NCBI RefSeq assembly: GCF_000426485.1
Contig: NZ_AUFL01000010.1
Location: 1-64,000 of the forward strand
Length of the DNA stretch: 64,000 bases
Source: Indolivaga capnocytophagoides DSM 22835
Lineage (GTDB): Bacteria; Bacteroidota; Bacteroidia; Bacteroidales; Dysgonomonadaceae
Direction: 5' to 3'
The first letter of the stretch is position 1; the number at the start of each line of letters is the position of its first letter. A program made the position numbers and the translations under genes. The notes beneath the pieces were generated by a model, which saw only the letters and a list, made by a program, of their open reading frames with translations, searched no databases and was not told the origin of the DNA. This document shows positions 1 to 8,514 of this stretch, one piece after another.

Positions 1-369
1 GAACGTCTGTCTCAGAAAGCACGTCAGATACTCAAACAGAGAATAGAACAGGGACGTACAGTTACTACAACCCGCTATAAATATGCAGTGGATGAGTATG
101 GAGAATTGTATCTGACCGGAAAAACCGTAACGATGAAAGAATACTCTCCGGATGAAAAGACCCTCAAAATGGCGATATCCAAAGAAAGCGACATCAACAA
201 TAAAGAGAAAAAAATTCTTTTGCAACTAAAGGAAGAAGAACGTATTTTACAGCAAGAGCTGGAAGACCAATTATGGGAAGAGGAAAGAGAGAGAAAGTAT
301 CAAAAGTGGCTGCGTGAATCAGAAGGACAAAAACCAGTGGAACAGCAGACCTGCGAAAATGAAGTCTGA
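1..369 (+). CDS. 3' end of an unidentified gene (partial, charged C-terminal region)
   Basis: The reading frame is open from the first base of the window to the TGA at 367-369, so this is the C-terminal 122 codons of a gene that starts upstream. I do not recognise the family. The first third contains a TVTTTRYKYAVDEYGELYLTG stretch with alternating hydrophobic residues that could be beta-strand. The rest is strongly charged (runs of E, K, R, Q such as LKEEERILQQELEDQLWEEE) and probably a coiled coil. There is no transmembrane segment in the visible part. A GTG at 88 could serve as an internal start, but the frame is coding-like upstream of it, so a partial gene is the simpler reading. It is followed 77 bp later by a structured repeat element. 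Confidence 0.6.
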   Translation, partial: ERLSQKARQILKQRIEQGRTVTTTRYKYAVDEYGELYLTGKTVTMKEYSPDEKTLKMAISKESDINNKEKKILLQLKEEERILQQELEDQLWEEERERKYQKWLRESEGQKPVEQQTCENEV

Positions 370-382
370 TAACTTATTTTAT

Positions 383-397
383 TGTCACTTTTGTAAC
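383..397 (+). promoter_or_regulatory. GTCACTTTTGTAAC palindromic promoter-like motif
   Basis: GTCACTTTTGTAAC at 384-397 is one of eight copies in the window of a motif GTTAC(C/T)TTTGTAAC. Most copies embed a Bacteroidota -7 box (TAnnTTTG); this one has CA for TA. It lies 15 bp after the end of the preceding gene and before the structured repeat. Confidence 0.3.
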
Positions 398-446
398 CTT
401 TTTCAATGAATCGAAAATTATAATACTAATTAATAATTGTACCGAT

Positions 447-829
447 AAAATCGTTCTTTTAAGTTGAGCTATTTTTCTAATACACCCTCCCGGACTTGTT
501 TTTCATTTTGCCTTGATGCAAAACGAAACAAAAAATCAAAGCTGCGCCTTCATCCCGAGGGTCACAGATCCTTTTGTAGGCTGGCGCAATCGAAGTTGTG
601 CGTTAGCCAAGGCGCATACAGAGGTGAAGCCGTAATCTGACCCGTGAAACGGGCGTTTAAACTAAATGCTGTTTGAGCTCGTAGAGCGAGTTTTATTTAG
701 TTTCGTCCGTGAACGTTGTCAGATAGACAGAGCCTCGAAACGCCAAAGACTTTTTGATTCCTTTTGGGGCTTTGGTCAAAAGGAATACAAGCAATCTATG
801 ATTGCGCGTAGTAGAAAAAGAACATTTTT
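447..829 (+). repeat. TIR-bounded structured repeat, copy A
   Basis: This 383-bp element has a close relative in the same orientation at 61712-62115. Its ends are near-inverted repeats (AAAATCGTTCTTTT at 447-460; AAAAGAACATTTTT at 816-829). Inside are stems: 579-588 with 599-608; CCCGT-GAA-ACGGG near 640; AACTAAAT/ATTTAGTT enclosing GCTC-GTA-GAGC (about 658-703); a long-range ATCTGAC/GTCAGAT pair; alternative helices in 750-786; and GCAATC-TAT-GATTGC at 790-804. Differences between the copies mostly preserve pairing. Short ORFs inside (for example 666-878) look accidental. It could be a MITE-like element carrying a structured RNA. I do not recognise it as a named family. Confidence 0.75.
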
Positions 830-882
830 CAACTGCTGCTTCGAAATTAATAGTAATCGAGCTGTTATTATACATTAACTTA

Positions 883-896
883 GTAACTTTTGTAAC
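883..896 (+). promoter_or_regulatory. GTAACTTTTGTAAC promoter-like motif
   Basis: GTAACTTTTGTAAC at 883-896 followed by CTTTT. It is another copy of the recurring GTTAC-type motif and lies 230 bp upstream of the DUF2723 gene, after the structured repeat. It may be an upstream promoter. Confidence 0.3.
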
Positions 897-929
897 CTTT
901 TCGAGTTTATATAAAATGAGATGTTTTAA

Positions 930-990
930 AGTAGCAACCGTCTGTTGTTGTATTGCTTTACAAAAGCAATAATCGGTCTGAGACCTTAAA
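930..990 (+). repeat. GGTCTGAGACC dispersed palindromic repeat, partial element
   Basis: The palindrome GGTCTGAGACC is at 975-985, preceded by TTGTTGTATTGCTTTACAAA, a degenerate form of the TTGTTATACTT(A/G)CCAAAG block found in other copies. It lies upstream of the predicted promoter at 1028, not in the start region of the next gene. Confidence 0.6.
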
Positions 991-1027
991 AAAGAATAAT
1001 GAAACTATTTAGTTCCATCCAATTAAC

Positions 1028-1035
1028 TATCTTTG
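1028..1035 (+). promoter_or_regulatory. -7 box of the DUF2723 gene
   Basis: TATCTTTG matches the Bacteroidota -7 consensus TAnnTTTG exactly and lies 77 bp before the ATG at 1113. No clear TTG is found at the usual -33 distance; the nearest is TTTAG at 1008-1012. Confidence 0.55.
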
Positions 1036-1112
1036 CACATTGATTATAAAAGAGGAAGTTACATTTTGGGTATTTTAGAGAGAATATCCGAGCTAATTAT
1101 CTAATCCAGAAT

Positions 1113-4100
1113 ATGAAGAGATATAACTTAGTCAATAATGTCTTTGGATGGTTAAGTTTTGCAATCGCTGCTGTTGTTTACCTGATGACTATAGAGCCAA
1201 CAGCGAGTTTTTGGGATTGCGGCGAGTTTATAACATCAGCATATAAATTTGAGGTAGGACACCCTCCCGGTGCTCCTTTCTTTATGTTGACCGGTAAATT
1301 TTTCACCTTATTTGCTTCAGATCCGTCTCAGGTAGCTAAGATGGTCAATTCGATGTCAGCATTGCTTAGTGCTCTTACTATTCTTTTCTTATTTTGGACA
1401 ATAACCCATCTGGCAAAGAAACTGATCTACACCGACTCATCAAAAGAAATGACTTTGGGTCAAATGATCACTATTATCGGTTCGGGTCTTGTAGGTGCAT
1501 TAGTATATACATTCTCTGATACATTTTGGTTTTCGGCTGTCGAAGGCGAGGTTTACGCTTATTCTTCGATGTTTACGGCTCTTGTTTTCTGGCTTATTCT
1601 AAAATGGGAGAACAGGGCGGATCAACCGGGATCGGATAAATGGCTGGTACTTATCGCTTATATGATGGGGCTTTCGATAGGCGTTCACTTATTGAACCTG
1701 CTTTGTATCCCTGCGATCGTTCTTGTATATTATTTCAAAAAAGTAGAGAGTCCTAATTTCAAAGGAATATTATTGGCTTTGGCCGGATCTTTGGGTTTGA
1801 TCGTTGTACTAATGTACGGTGTTATTCCCGGGTTTACAAAAGTCGGAGGACAAGTTGAACTTTTCTTTGTTAATACATTAGGCTTATCATATAACTCCGG
1901 TGTATTCACATACCTTATTATATTATTGGCATCCATTGCTTGGGGACTGTTCGAAACATTGTCAGCAAAAGGAAATCTGAAAAGAGCCAAGATTGCATTT
2001 GTGTTGAGTATGGCTCTTTCGGGAATTACCTTCATCGGATCAGGATGGGTGTTATGGATTATTCTGCTTGGCGGATTGATTGCATTTTGTGTGAAAAGCA
2101 AGAAGGTTACTTTCCGTATGGTAAATACTTCGCTGTTGTGTCTGCTGGTGATTTTAATCGGGTATTCATCGTTTGCGATTATTCCGATCCGTTCTACAGC
2201 AAATACACCAATGGATCAGAATTCACCGGAAGATGTATTTTCTCTGACTGATTACCTGAACCGTGAACAATATGGCGATTCTCCTTTGTTTTACGGCCGT
2301 ACTTATGCTTCTGATGTGAAAAGAGACTACAACGGTAGAGCCGTTGAAGCTTCGAAGAAAAAGAAATACGATAAAATAGTTAAGAAATCTCCGGATGAAA
2401 AAGACCGCTATTTTGTAGCAAGTGAGTCTCCGACGTATGATTATACAAATACGATGTTCTTTCCCCGTATGTACTCCGATGAATCCCGCCATATGAGTGG
2501 TTACCGGAATTGGGGAGGAGTGACTGATCCTAAAATTCCGCCGACATTTTTCCAGAATATCCAATACTTGTTCTCTTACCAGATCAATTTTATGTACTGG
2601 AGATATTTTATGTGGAACTTCTCAGGTCGTCAGAATGATGTTGCGTCATCAGGAGGTATCAGCAACGGTAACTGGATAACAGGTATCAGCTTTATCGACG
2701 AACATGTTTTAGGTCTTGGGCCTCAGGATAATCTACCGCCGGATATAGCCAATAACAAAGGACATAATGTATTTTATATGATGCCTCTGATACTTGGTAT
2801 TATAGGTTTAGTGTATCAGCTGTCGAGAGGAAAGAGAGGTGAACAGCAGTTATGGGTAACCTTTATGTTATTCTTTATGACCGGGCTTGCCATTGTTCTT
2901 TATTTGAATCAGAAACCATATGAACCTCGTGAACGTGATTATGCTTATGCCGGATCGTTCTATGCGTTTAGTATCTGGATCGGTTTAGGTATAGCAGGAT
3001 TGTGGCACTTGGCAAAACGGTATCTGCCCGAAACAGCCGCCGCTGCTGTGGTATCTGTTATCGGACTTATCGTTCCTGTACAAATGGCTTCGCAGACATG
3101 GGACGACCACGATCGCTCGGGACGTTATACTATGCGTGATTTCGGGATGAATTATCTGCGTAGTATAGCCAAAGATGGTATTGTATTTACCAATGGTGAT
3201 AATGATACGTTCCCTTTATGGTATGCACAGGAGGTTGAAGGTTTCCGTACCGATGTCCGCGTGACCAATCTCAGCTATTTGCAAACAGACTGGTATGTGG
3301 ATCAGATGCGCCGTCAGGCATATGATTCTCCAGCTCTTCCTATCGAATGGGATAAATCTCACTACATTGGAGATAAAGGACAATATGCTTACGTTATCAC
3401 AAAAGAACAGATAGAAGCTTATCTTAAACAGCAACTGAGTCAGGGTTCGGGTAACTCATGGATGGATAAACTCGGGAATGAGCAGAATATAGATCTTTCG
3501 GCTTATTACGATAAGAGTGTATTTACAGATACTGTTCCTTTGGAAGAGTTGATGAATACATTGAGAACAAACTTCAGTTATGTACCGAAAAATCCGTTTA
3601 TTCAAAGTAACGATGAATTAGTGGTTCCGGGTAACCTTCTTTATATGAAAGTTGATACCAGCAAGGTTGACTGGAAAACATTAAACGCAAAACCGCTTCC
3701 TTATATGTTTATCAATCTTGGAGGCAAGAGCGTTGTGTATCGTCAGGAATTGATGATCATGGAAATGCTGAGCAATATCAATAAGGGTAATTGGGAGCGC
3801 CCTATCTATTTTGCGACAACTGTCGGCACAGATATGTATATGAACATGCAGGATAAGAACTTCTCTCTTGAGGGAATGGCTTACAGGATAACCCCCGGAG
3901 TTGTAAGTGAGACCGGAGTAAATACAGAGGTAGCTTACGATAACATGGTGAATAAATTTAAGTGGGGAGGTATCGAAAATCCGAAAGTGTATCTGGATGA
4001 AAACAATATGCGTACCTGCAAAACATTCAGATTGATGTTCAGCCAATTGATCTCAGCTCTAATTACCGAAGGCAAGAACGAGAAAGCTTTATCGGCTCTT

Positions 4101-4610
4101 GATTACTGTATCAAAGTTATTCCTGCTGCAACAGTGCCTATGGGTGGAGAATCGATATCGTTTATTGATTTCTATTACAAGCTGGGACAACCCGAAAAAG
4201 CAGAGAATATCAGAAAGATTATTGAAGACAGAGCAGAGCAATCCCTGAATTGGTATAGCCGTCTGAATCCGGAACAAATGAATAACAGTACTGCTGATAT
4301 TCGTGAATATTACGACAACCTGCTCCGTATAGCGATGGTATATCAGCAAAACGGAATGATGGATAAATACAAATCAATGGTAGAAAGACTGCAGGGATAT
4401 GTGCAGAAATATTACCAGAACAGGGCTTCAACCCTTGGTAACTATGCCTTGAAAAATCTGACAGATGTTTCTATCCGCGGATATTATATTGCAGAACATG
4501 ATTCGCAAAATCAGAAGCTCGAAGAAGAGCTTTCACGCAAATCGATGCAGTTAATGCAGCAATATAGTCCGGCTTTATTACAAGAATATGCTGCGCGAAG
4601 CAACGAATAA
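1113..4610 (+). CDS. DUF2723 family membrane glycosyltransferase (putative protein O-mannosyltransferase type)
   Basis: A 1165-residue polytopic membrane protein. The N-terminal half has many hydrophobic segments and the DUF2723 signature: FWDCGEF at residues 33-39 and GHPPGAPFF from 49. Acidic residues in this first loop (D35, E38) are where GT-C glycosyltransferases bind metal and lipid-linked sugar. The human DUF2723 member TMEM260 is reported to be a protein O-mannosyltransferase; extending that to this protein is inference. A second conserved block, EPRERDYAYAGSFYAFS, lies near residue 605. The C-terminal ~450 residues look soluble and start with FTNGDNDTFPLWYAQE near 693. The gene stands alone between its own promoter and a terminator-like hairpin. 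Confidence 0.85.
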   Translation: MKRYNLVNNVFGWLSFAIAAVVYLMTIEPTASFWDCGEFITSAYKFEVGHPPGAPFFMLTGKFFTLFASDPSQVAKMVNSMSALLSALTILFLFWTITHLAKKLIYTDSSKEMTLGQMITIIGSGLVGALVYTFSDTFWFSAVEGEVYAYSSMFTALVFWLILKWENRADQPGSDKWLVLIAYMMGLSIGVHLLNLLCIPAIVLVYYFKKVESPNFKGILLALAGSLGLIVVLMYGVIPGFTKVGGQVELFFVNTLGLSYNSGVFTYLIILLASIAWGLFETLSAKGNLKRAKIAFVLSMALSGITFIGSGWVLWIILLGGLIAFCVKSKKVTFRMVNTSLLCLLVILIGYSSFAIIPIRSTANTPMDQNSPEDVFSLTDYLNREQYGDSPLFYGRTYASDVKRDYNGRAVEASKKKKYDKIVKKSPDEKDRYFVASESPTYDYTNTMFFPRMYSDESRHMSGYRNWGGVTDPKIPPTFFQNIQYLFSYQINFMYWRYFMWNFSGRQNDVASSGGISNGNWITGISFIDEHVLGLGPQDNLPPDIANNKGHNVFYMMPLILGIIGLVYQLSRGKRGEQQLWVTFMLFFMTGLAIVLYLNQKPYEPRERDYAYAGSFYAFSIWIGLGIAGLWHLAKRYLPETAAAAVVSVIGLIVPVQMASQTWDDHDRSGRYTMRDFGMNYLRSIAKDGIVFTNGDNDTFPLWYAQEVEGFRTDVRVTNLSYLQTDWYVDQMRRQAYDSPALPIEWDKSHYIGDKGQYAYVITKEQIEAYLKQQLSQGSGNSWMDKLGNEQNIDLSAYYDKSVFTDTVPLEELMNTLRTNFSYVPKNPFIQSNDELVVPGNLLYMKVDTSKVDWKTLNAKPLPYMFINLGGKSVVYRQELMIMEMLSNINKGNWERPIYFATTVGTDMYMNMQDKNFSLEGMAYRITPGVVSETGVNTEVAYDNMVNKFKWGGIENPKVYLDENNMRTCKTFRLMFSQLISALITEGKNEKALSALDYCIKVIPAATVPMGGESISFIDFYYKLGQPEKAENIRKIIEDRAEQSLNWYSRLNPEQMNNSTADIREYYDNLLRIAMVYQQNGMMDKYKSMVERLQGYVQKYYQNRASTLGNYALKNLTDVSIRGYYIAEHDSQNQKLEEELSRKSMQLMQQYSPALLQEYAARSNE

Positions 4611-4626
4611 CAAAAAATTGCATCTA

Positions 4627-4672
4627 TGTATAAGGGTTGGGTAATTTCCGCCCTTATACAAGGTGTTTTTTA
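4627..4672 (+). terminator. Rho-independent terminator after the DUF2723 gene
   Basis: Inverted repeat TGTATAAGGG (4627-4636) / CCCTTATACA (4651-4660) with a 14-nt loop, followed by AGGTGTTTTTTATT. It starts 17 bp after the stop codon. Confidence 0.65.
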
Positions 4673-4762
4673 TTAGTAATAAGCAGTTATGATTGAATGT
4701 AATAGATTGTTGCTGCAATACATAAAGAAATAATAAAAGGGTCTGTGACTCTAAATTAAACA

Positions 4763-5476
4763 ATGTTTATAGAGCAACCACCGTTTATTTACAGGCTTCT
4801 CTTTCCAGGAGGGATATGGAGAATGCCAAGTAAAGAAGAAAAAGTAATATATATCACATTTGATGATGGTCCCATTCCCGAGATCACTCCTTGGGTACTT
4901 GATGTATTAGACCAATATAATATAAAAGCTACATTTTTTTGTGTAGGAGATAATGTGAGAAAGCACCCCGAAGAGTATGCCGAAGTACTTAGACGGGGGC
5001 ATAGTGTAGGTAACCATACCTTCAACCACATACAGGGATTAAAAACCCGTACGGCGAATTATATGAAGAATGCCGAATTGGCATCTCAGTATATAGATTC
5101 TCCTCTTTTCCGTCCGCCGCATGGACACCTGCGTCTTCCTCAGTTTTTCAGATTAAAGAAAAACTACCATATTATTTTGTGGGACGTTGTGACACGTGAT
5201 TACAGCAAACGTATGACCCCCGAGCAGGTATTGGACAATGTTAAAGACTATACCCGCAATGGATCGGTTATTGTATTTCACGACTCATTGAAAGCCGAGA
5301 AAAATATGAAATATGCCTTGCCTTTGGCTATTGAATGGCTAAAGGAGCAGGGATATGTTTTTAAAACCATTGAAGAAGGCTTAGCTCAATACGACCATGA
5401 AACTATCGAAGCAATAGTGACGAATCACCATAACTCAGAAAACGATAATCGTGAGTTAGCGCGTGATTATAGATAG
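4763..5476 (+). CDS. Polysaccharide deacetylase (NodB/CE4 family)
   Basis: A 237-residue carbohydrate esterase 4 family protein. It has the metal-binding motif TFDDGP at residues 32-37, the second motif HTFNH at 85-89 (both zinc-ligand histidines), and RPPHGH at 117-122. The family removes acetyl groups from N-acetylglucosamine-containing polymers such as peptidoglycan; the substrate here is unknown. There is no signal peptide: the N-terminus MFIEQPPFIYRLLFPGGIWR is hydrophobic but lacks a cleavage site, so the protein may be cytoplasmic or weakly membrane-associated. Its last 74 bp overlap the 3' end of the convergent queA gene, an unusually long overlap for this window. Confidence 0.9.
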   Translation: MFIEQPPFIYRLLFPGGIWRMPSKEEKVIYITFDDGPIPEITPWVLDVLDQYNIKATFFCVGDNVRKHPEEYAEVLRRGHSVGNHTFNHIQGLKTRTANYMKNAELASQYIDSPLFRPPHGHLRLPQFFRLKKNYHIILWDVVTRDYSKRMTPEQVLDNVKDYTRNGSVIVFHDSLKAEKNMKYALPLAIEWLKEQGYVFKTIEEGLAQYDHETIEAIVTNHHNSENDNRELARDYR

Positions 5477-6623
5477 TCTTCCAGTCGCCTTTTACAAAAG
5501 CCGAAACCAATAATAAAAGAGTGCTCTGCGGCTGATGAAAGTTAGTGACTATACCGGTCACGATCTTAAACTCATAGCCCGGAGCTATTATTATTTGCGT
5601 ATCTGCCAAAAGCACCTTCAAAGAATTTTCCGCAAGGTAGTCTAAAATATTCCGGAGAGCCTTATCTTTTGTGATAAGATTTTGTGAAGAATCATATGGC
5701 TGCCATTGATCTACTTTCAGATGCTCTGGATTAGGATTCGTTTCGAGCCCTGCACCGATGTAAAACAGGCTTTCGAGGGTTCTTACCGAAGTAGTCCCTA
5801 CTGCAATAATGTTTCCCTGATGCGATAAAAGATGCTCTATGGTCTCTTTTCGTACGGATATAAATTCGGAGTGCATCTCATGATCATTGATCGTGTCGCT
5901 TTTTACCGGCTTGAAAGTTCCTGCTCCCACGTGCAGTGTTACTTCATCTGTCTTGATTCCCTTATCCTTTAAGTTGGTAAAAACTCGTTCAGTGAAGTGT
6001 AATCCGGCTGTCGGTGCAGCCACCGAGCCTTTTATCTTCGAATATACTGTTTGATAAGTTGCCTTGTCTTTTTCTTCCGTGTTCCGATTCAGATAAGGAG
6101 GAATCGGTAGTTCTCCGCATATATCGAGTATATCGGCAAAAGTAAATCTTTTATCATCCCACGAAAATTCTACAATATGGGTATTTCCTGCCGAGTGGAT
6201 TCTTTTAGCTGTTATGTGCAAAGTGTCTCCTTTGATTATGACTTCTTTGGTCAGTTCTCCTTCTTTCCATTTCTTAAGATTGCCGATCATGCAATGCCAT
6301 GAACATTTATCAGTCGTTTGGAATATGAGGTTGTAATCGTGAGGAAAGTATGGATCAAGACAAAAGATCTCGATCTGTGCTCCTGTTGATTTCTGAAAGT
6401 ACATCCTAGCCTGAATCACTTTCGTGTTATTGAATACCATCAAACTATCTGAAGGAAGAAAATCAGTAATAGAAATGAAGTTGCTGTCGGTGATTTGGTT
6501 ATTCTTATATACGAGCAGTTGCGAACTATCTCTTTCTTCTAAAGGATATTTTGCAATGCGGTTATCCGGAAGATCATAGGTGAAATCTTTGATATGTATG
6601 TGACGTGGGTCGGAATTGTTCAT
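5403..6623 (-). CDS. queA: S-adenosylmethionine:tRNA ribosyltransferase-isomerase (QueA family)
   Basis: This enzyme transfers and isomerises the ribosyl part of SAM onto 7-aminomethyl-7-deazaguanine in tRNA, giving epoxyqueuosine. Family motifs include YPLEERDSSQLL near the N-terminus, SLMVFNNTKVIQAR, the strongly conserved GSVAAPTAGLHFT, VTLHVGAGTFKPV, and the C-terminal YRFLSYGDSSLLL. The frame is open upstream to 6698, but MNNSDPRHIHIKDFTYDLP aligns with the usual start, so the ATG at 6623 was chosen (406 aa). It is longer than the ~350-residue classical enzyme, with extra residues between GTTSVRTLESL and the IIIAPGYEF block. It might therefore be a QueA paralog. It is transcribed divergently from the DUF2027 gene. 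Confidence 0.88.
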   Translation of the reverse strand: MNNSDPRHIHIKDFTYDLPDNRIAKYPLEERDSSQLLVYKNNQITDSNFISITDFLPSDSLMVFNNTKVIQARMYFQKSTGAQIEIFCLDPYFPHDYNLIFQTTDKCSWHCMIGNLKKWKEGELTKEVIIKGDTLHITAKRIHSAGNTHIVEFSWDDKRFTFADILDICGELPIPPYLNRNTEEKDKATYQTVYSKIKGSVAAPTAGLHFTERVFTNLKDKGIKTDEVTLHVGAGTFKPVKSDTINDHEMHSEFISVRKETIEHLLSHQGNIIAVGTTSVRTLESLFYIGAGLETNPNPEHLKVDQWQPYDSSQNLITKDKALRNILDYLAENSLKVLLADTQIIIAPGYEFKIVTGIVTNFHQPQSTLLLLVSAFVKGDWKTIYNHALTHDYRFLSYGDSSLLLR

Positions 6624-6765
6624 CTGAAAGTATATCGAATTGTTATATTTCCTAAACACACAAAGTGTATCTGGTTCTACTCTTTTTTTATCCGTCAAAA
6701 TTACTCAACTTTGCACAGATATGAAAGGCTTCAACCATAAGCCTTCTCTTTAATATACATATATT

Positions 6766-7812
6766 ATGAAAATAGGAGATAAAGTACGCTTTCTGAATAC
6801 AACAGGGGGTGGTATTGTAAAAGGATTTCAGGGTAAAGATATAGTTGTAATAGATGATGACGGGTTTGATACTCAGGTGCTTATTCGTGAATGTGTAGTA
6901 ATAGAGCCTGCAAATGATACTCAGGTGCGTCAATCTGTAAAGCCTCAAAATGTAACTGAACCAACGAGGACAGTTTATCAGGAAAAGCCGGAACAAGATG
7001 TTCCCGTTACAGAAACAAAGGAAGGAGAACTTATTACTGCCTGTCTTGCATATCTGCCTCTTGATGAAAAGAATTTATCGACCTCCTCGTACGAATGTTA
7101 TCTCGTGAATGACAGTAATTATTTCTTGAGTTATAACTACATGAGCCGTGCAGAGAAAGGTTGGATAAGCCGTGCTGCCGGTACGATAGAACCGAACACG
7201 AAGGTTTTTTTAGAGGAATTCGATAAAACTGATCTGAATGATTTGGAAAAGGTATGTGTACAGTTTATTGCATTCAAGAAGGATAAGCCTTTCAGCTTGA
7301 AAAATACCTGCTCGACTGAAATCCGGATAGATACCGTGAAATTTTATAAACTGCATAGTTTCAGGGAAAATGACTTTTTCGATGAAAATGCAATCATCTA
7401 TTATCTGATGAAAAAGGATGTTTCGGAAAAAGCAATGTCTATAGAACCAGAGGTTATTGCAGAGGCTATGTTCGAAAAGAAACAGTCTGAACGCCCACGT
7501 ATCCAGGCGGCAAAGAAGAAAGAAAGTTCTCCCATTATCGAGGTTGACCTTCATATAGATGAGCTGATAGATACTACTGCCGGATTAGAAGCTTCCGATA
7601 TTCTGGACTATCAATTGACCAAGTTCAGGGAAGTGATGGATGAAAATAAGTCGAAACGAGGTCAGAAGATTGTATTTATCCATGGTAAAGGCGAAGGTGT
7701 TCTGAAAAAGTCTATTCTGGATGAGCTCAAAAACAAATATAAGAATACTTATATTCAAGATGCTTCGTTTCGTGAATACGGTTTCGGTGCAACTATGGTA
7801 ACGATTAAATAA
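6766..7812 (+). CDS. DUF2027 / Smr-domain protein
   Basis: A 348-residue cytoplasmic protein. The N-terminus (KIGDKVRFLNTTGGGIV, residues 2-18) is the DUF2027 domain typical of Bacteroidales, a KOW/Tudor-like beta-barrel. The C-terminal ~85 residues form a Smr domain: VDLHIDELID near 260, then the IVFIHGKGEGVLKK signature near 303, and the terminal FGATMVTIK. Smr domains, first seen in MutS2, nick or bind DNA or RNA; the exact role here is unknown. A CAACTTTG sequence at 6706-6713, one base from the -7 consensus, probably drives it, divergent from queA. Confidence 0.85.
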   Translation: MKIGDKVRFLNTTGGGIVKGFQGKDIVVIDDDGFDTQVLIRECVVIEPANDTQVRQSVKPQNVTEPTRTVYQEKPEQDVPVTETKEGELITACLAYLPLDEKNLSTSSYECYLVNDSNYFLSYNYMSRAEKGWISRAAGTIEPNTKVFLEEFDKTDLNDLEKVCVQFIAFKKDKPFSLKNTCSTEIRIDTVKFYKLHSFRENDFFDENAIIYYLMKKDVSEKAMSIEPEVIAEAMFEKKQSERPRIQAAKKKESSPIIEVDLHIDELIDTTAGLEASDILDYQLTKFREVMDENKSKRGQKIVFIHGKGEGVLKKSILDELKNKYKNTYIQDASFREYGFGATMVTIK

Positions 7813-7846
7813 ATGTCTTGCACCCTATTACTCAAAACAACTAAAT

Positions 7847-8431
7847 ATGAATAAAAAAATCTTGGGATTAGTACTGCTTGTTTCAGTGCTTCTTACATCT
7901 TGCGGAGTTGGTAATGATCTTACCAGCGCATATAATATTACTCAATGTGAGTATAAATATAAAAATATAGCTAATCTGAACGTGTCGGGAATGAATTTAT
8001 CAAATGGCATTTCTCCGACTTATGTGCCGAAGTTACTTGCTGTCTTAGGTGGAACGGCTTCTTCCATTCCTATGAATTTTACATTAAATCTGGATGTGAA
8101 GAATCCCAATGCAACAGTGGCAGCATTGAATGGACTTCAATATATAATCAGCATTGATGATGTTCAGTTTACAACCGGACAGGTCAATCAAGCTTTGAAT
8201 ATTGCAGGAGGAGCATCTCAGACGCTTCCGTTGAATATCGGTGTAGATTTAGCGACATTGATGTCGGGGAATTCTAAAACTGCGGTTCAAAATATCGCAA
8301 AGAATTTCATTGGGATAGGTTCGGATAAATCTAATGTGACAGTACAGATCAAGCCTACATTTATGGTTGGCGGACGTGCTATTACATCTCCAATGTATAT
8401 ACCGGTAAGTTTTACTTTCGGAGGAAAGTAA
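7847..8431 (+). CDS. Exported lipoprotein with LEA-like beta-sandwich fold (hypothetical)
   Basis: A 194-residue protein with a lipoprotein signal: KK, a hydrophobic core, and the lipobox LTSC near residues 17-20. The mature part contains NFTLNLDVKNPNATVAALNG, which resembles the LEA type 2 pattern (a conserved D-x-x-N-P-N strand), and it ends in a beta-rich PMYIPVSFTFGGK segment. It is probably anchored in the outer or inner membrane facing the periplasm. It starts 34 bp after the DUF2027 gene and is followed by a terminator, so the two likely form one transcript. The function is unknown. Confidence 0.7.
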   Translation: MNKKILGLVLLVSVLLTSCGVGNDLTSAYNITQCEYKYKNIANLNVSGMNLSNGISPTYVPKLLAVLGGTASSIPMNFTLNLDVKNPNATVAALNGLQYIISIDDVQFTTGQVNQALNIAGGASQTLPLNIGVDLATLMSGNSKTAVQNIAKNFIGIGSDKSNVTVQIKPTFMVGGRAITSPMYIPVSFTFGGK

Positions 8432-8478
8432 GGTTTCTGAGTTTTCTGTTCAAACCAGAATAACTTTTATAGGATATC

Positions 8479-8512
8479 GCAAGGCGCACATTTCGTACGC
8501 CTTGCTTTTTTT
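8479..8512 (+). terminator. Rho-independent terminator after the lipoprotein gene
   Basis: GCAAGGCG (8479-8486) pairs with CGCCTTGC (8498-8505), followed by seven T residues (8506-8512). Confidence 0.85.
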
Positions 8513-8514
8513 AC

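Noticed and set aside
666-878. 70-codon ORF inside structured repeat copy A (and a 60-codon ORF on the other strand)
   Set aside because: The equivalent sequence in copy B contains frame-breaking differences, and the changes preserve RNA pairing rather than codons.
6624-6698. Upstream extension of queA (25 codons)
   Set aside because: The internal ATG at 6623 starts exactly at the family N-terminus, and the extension would overlap the predicted promoter region.
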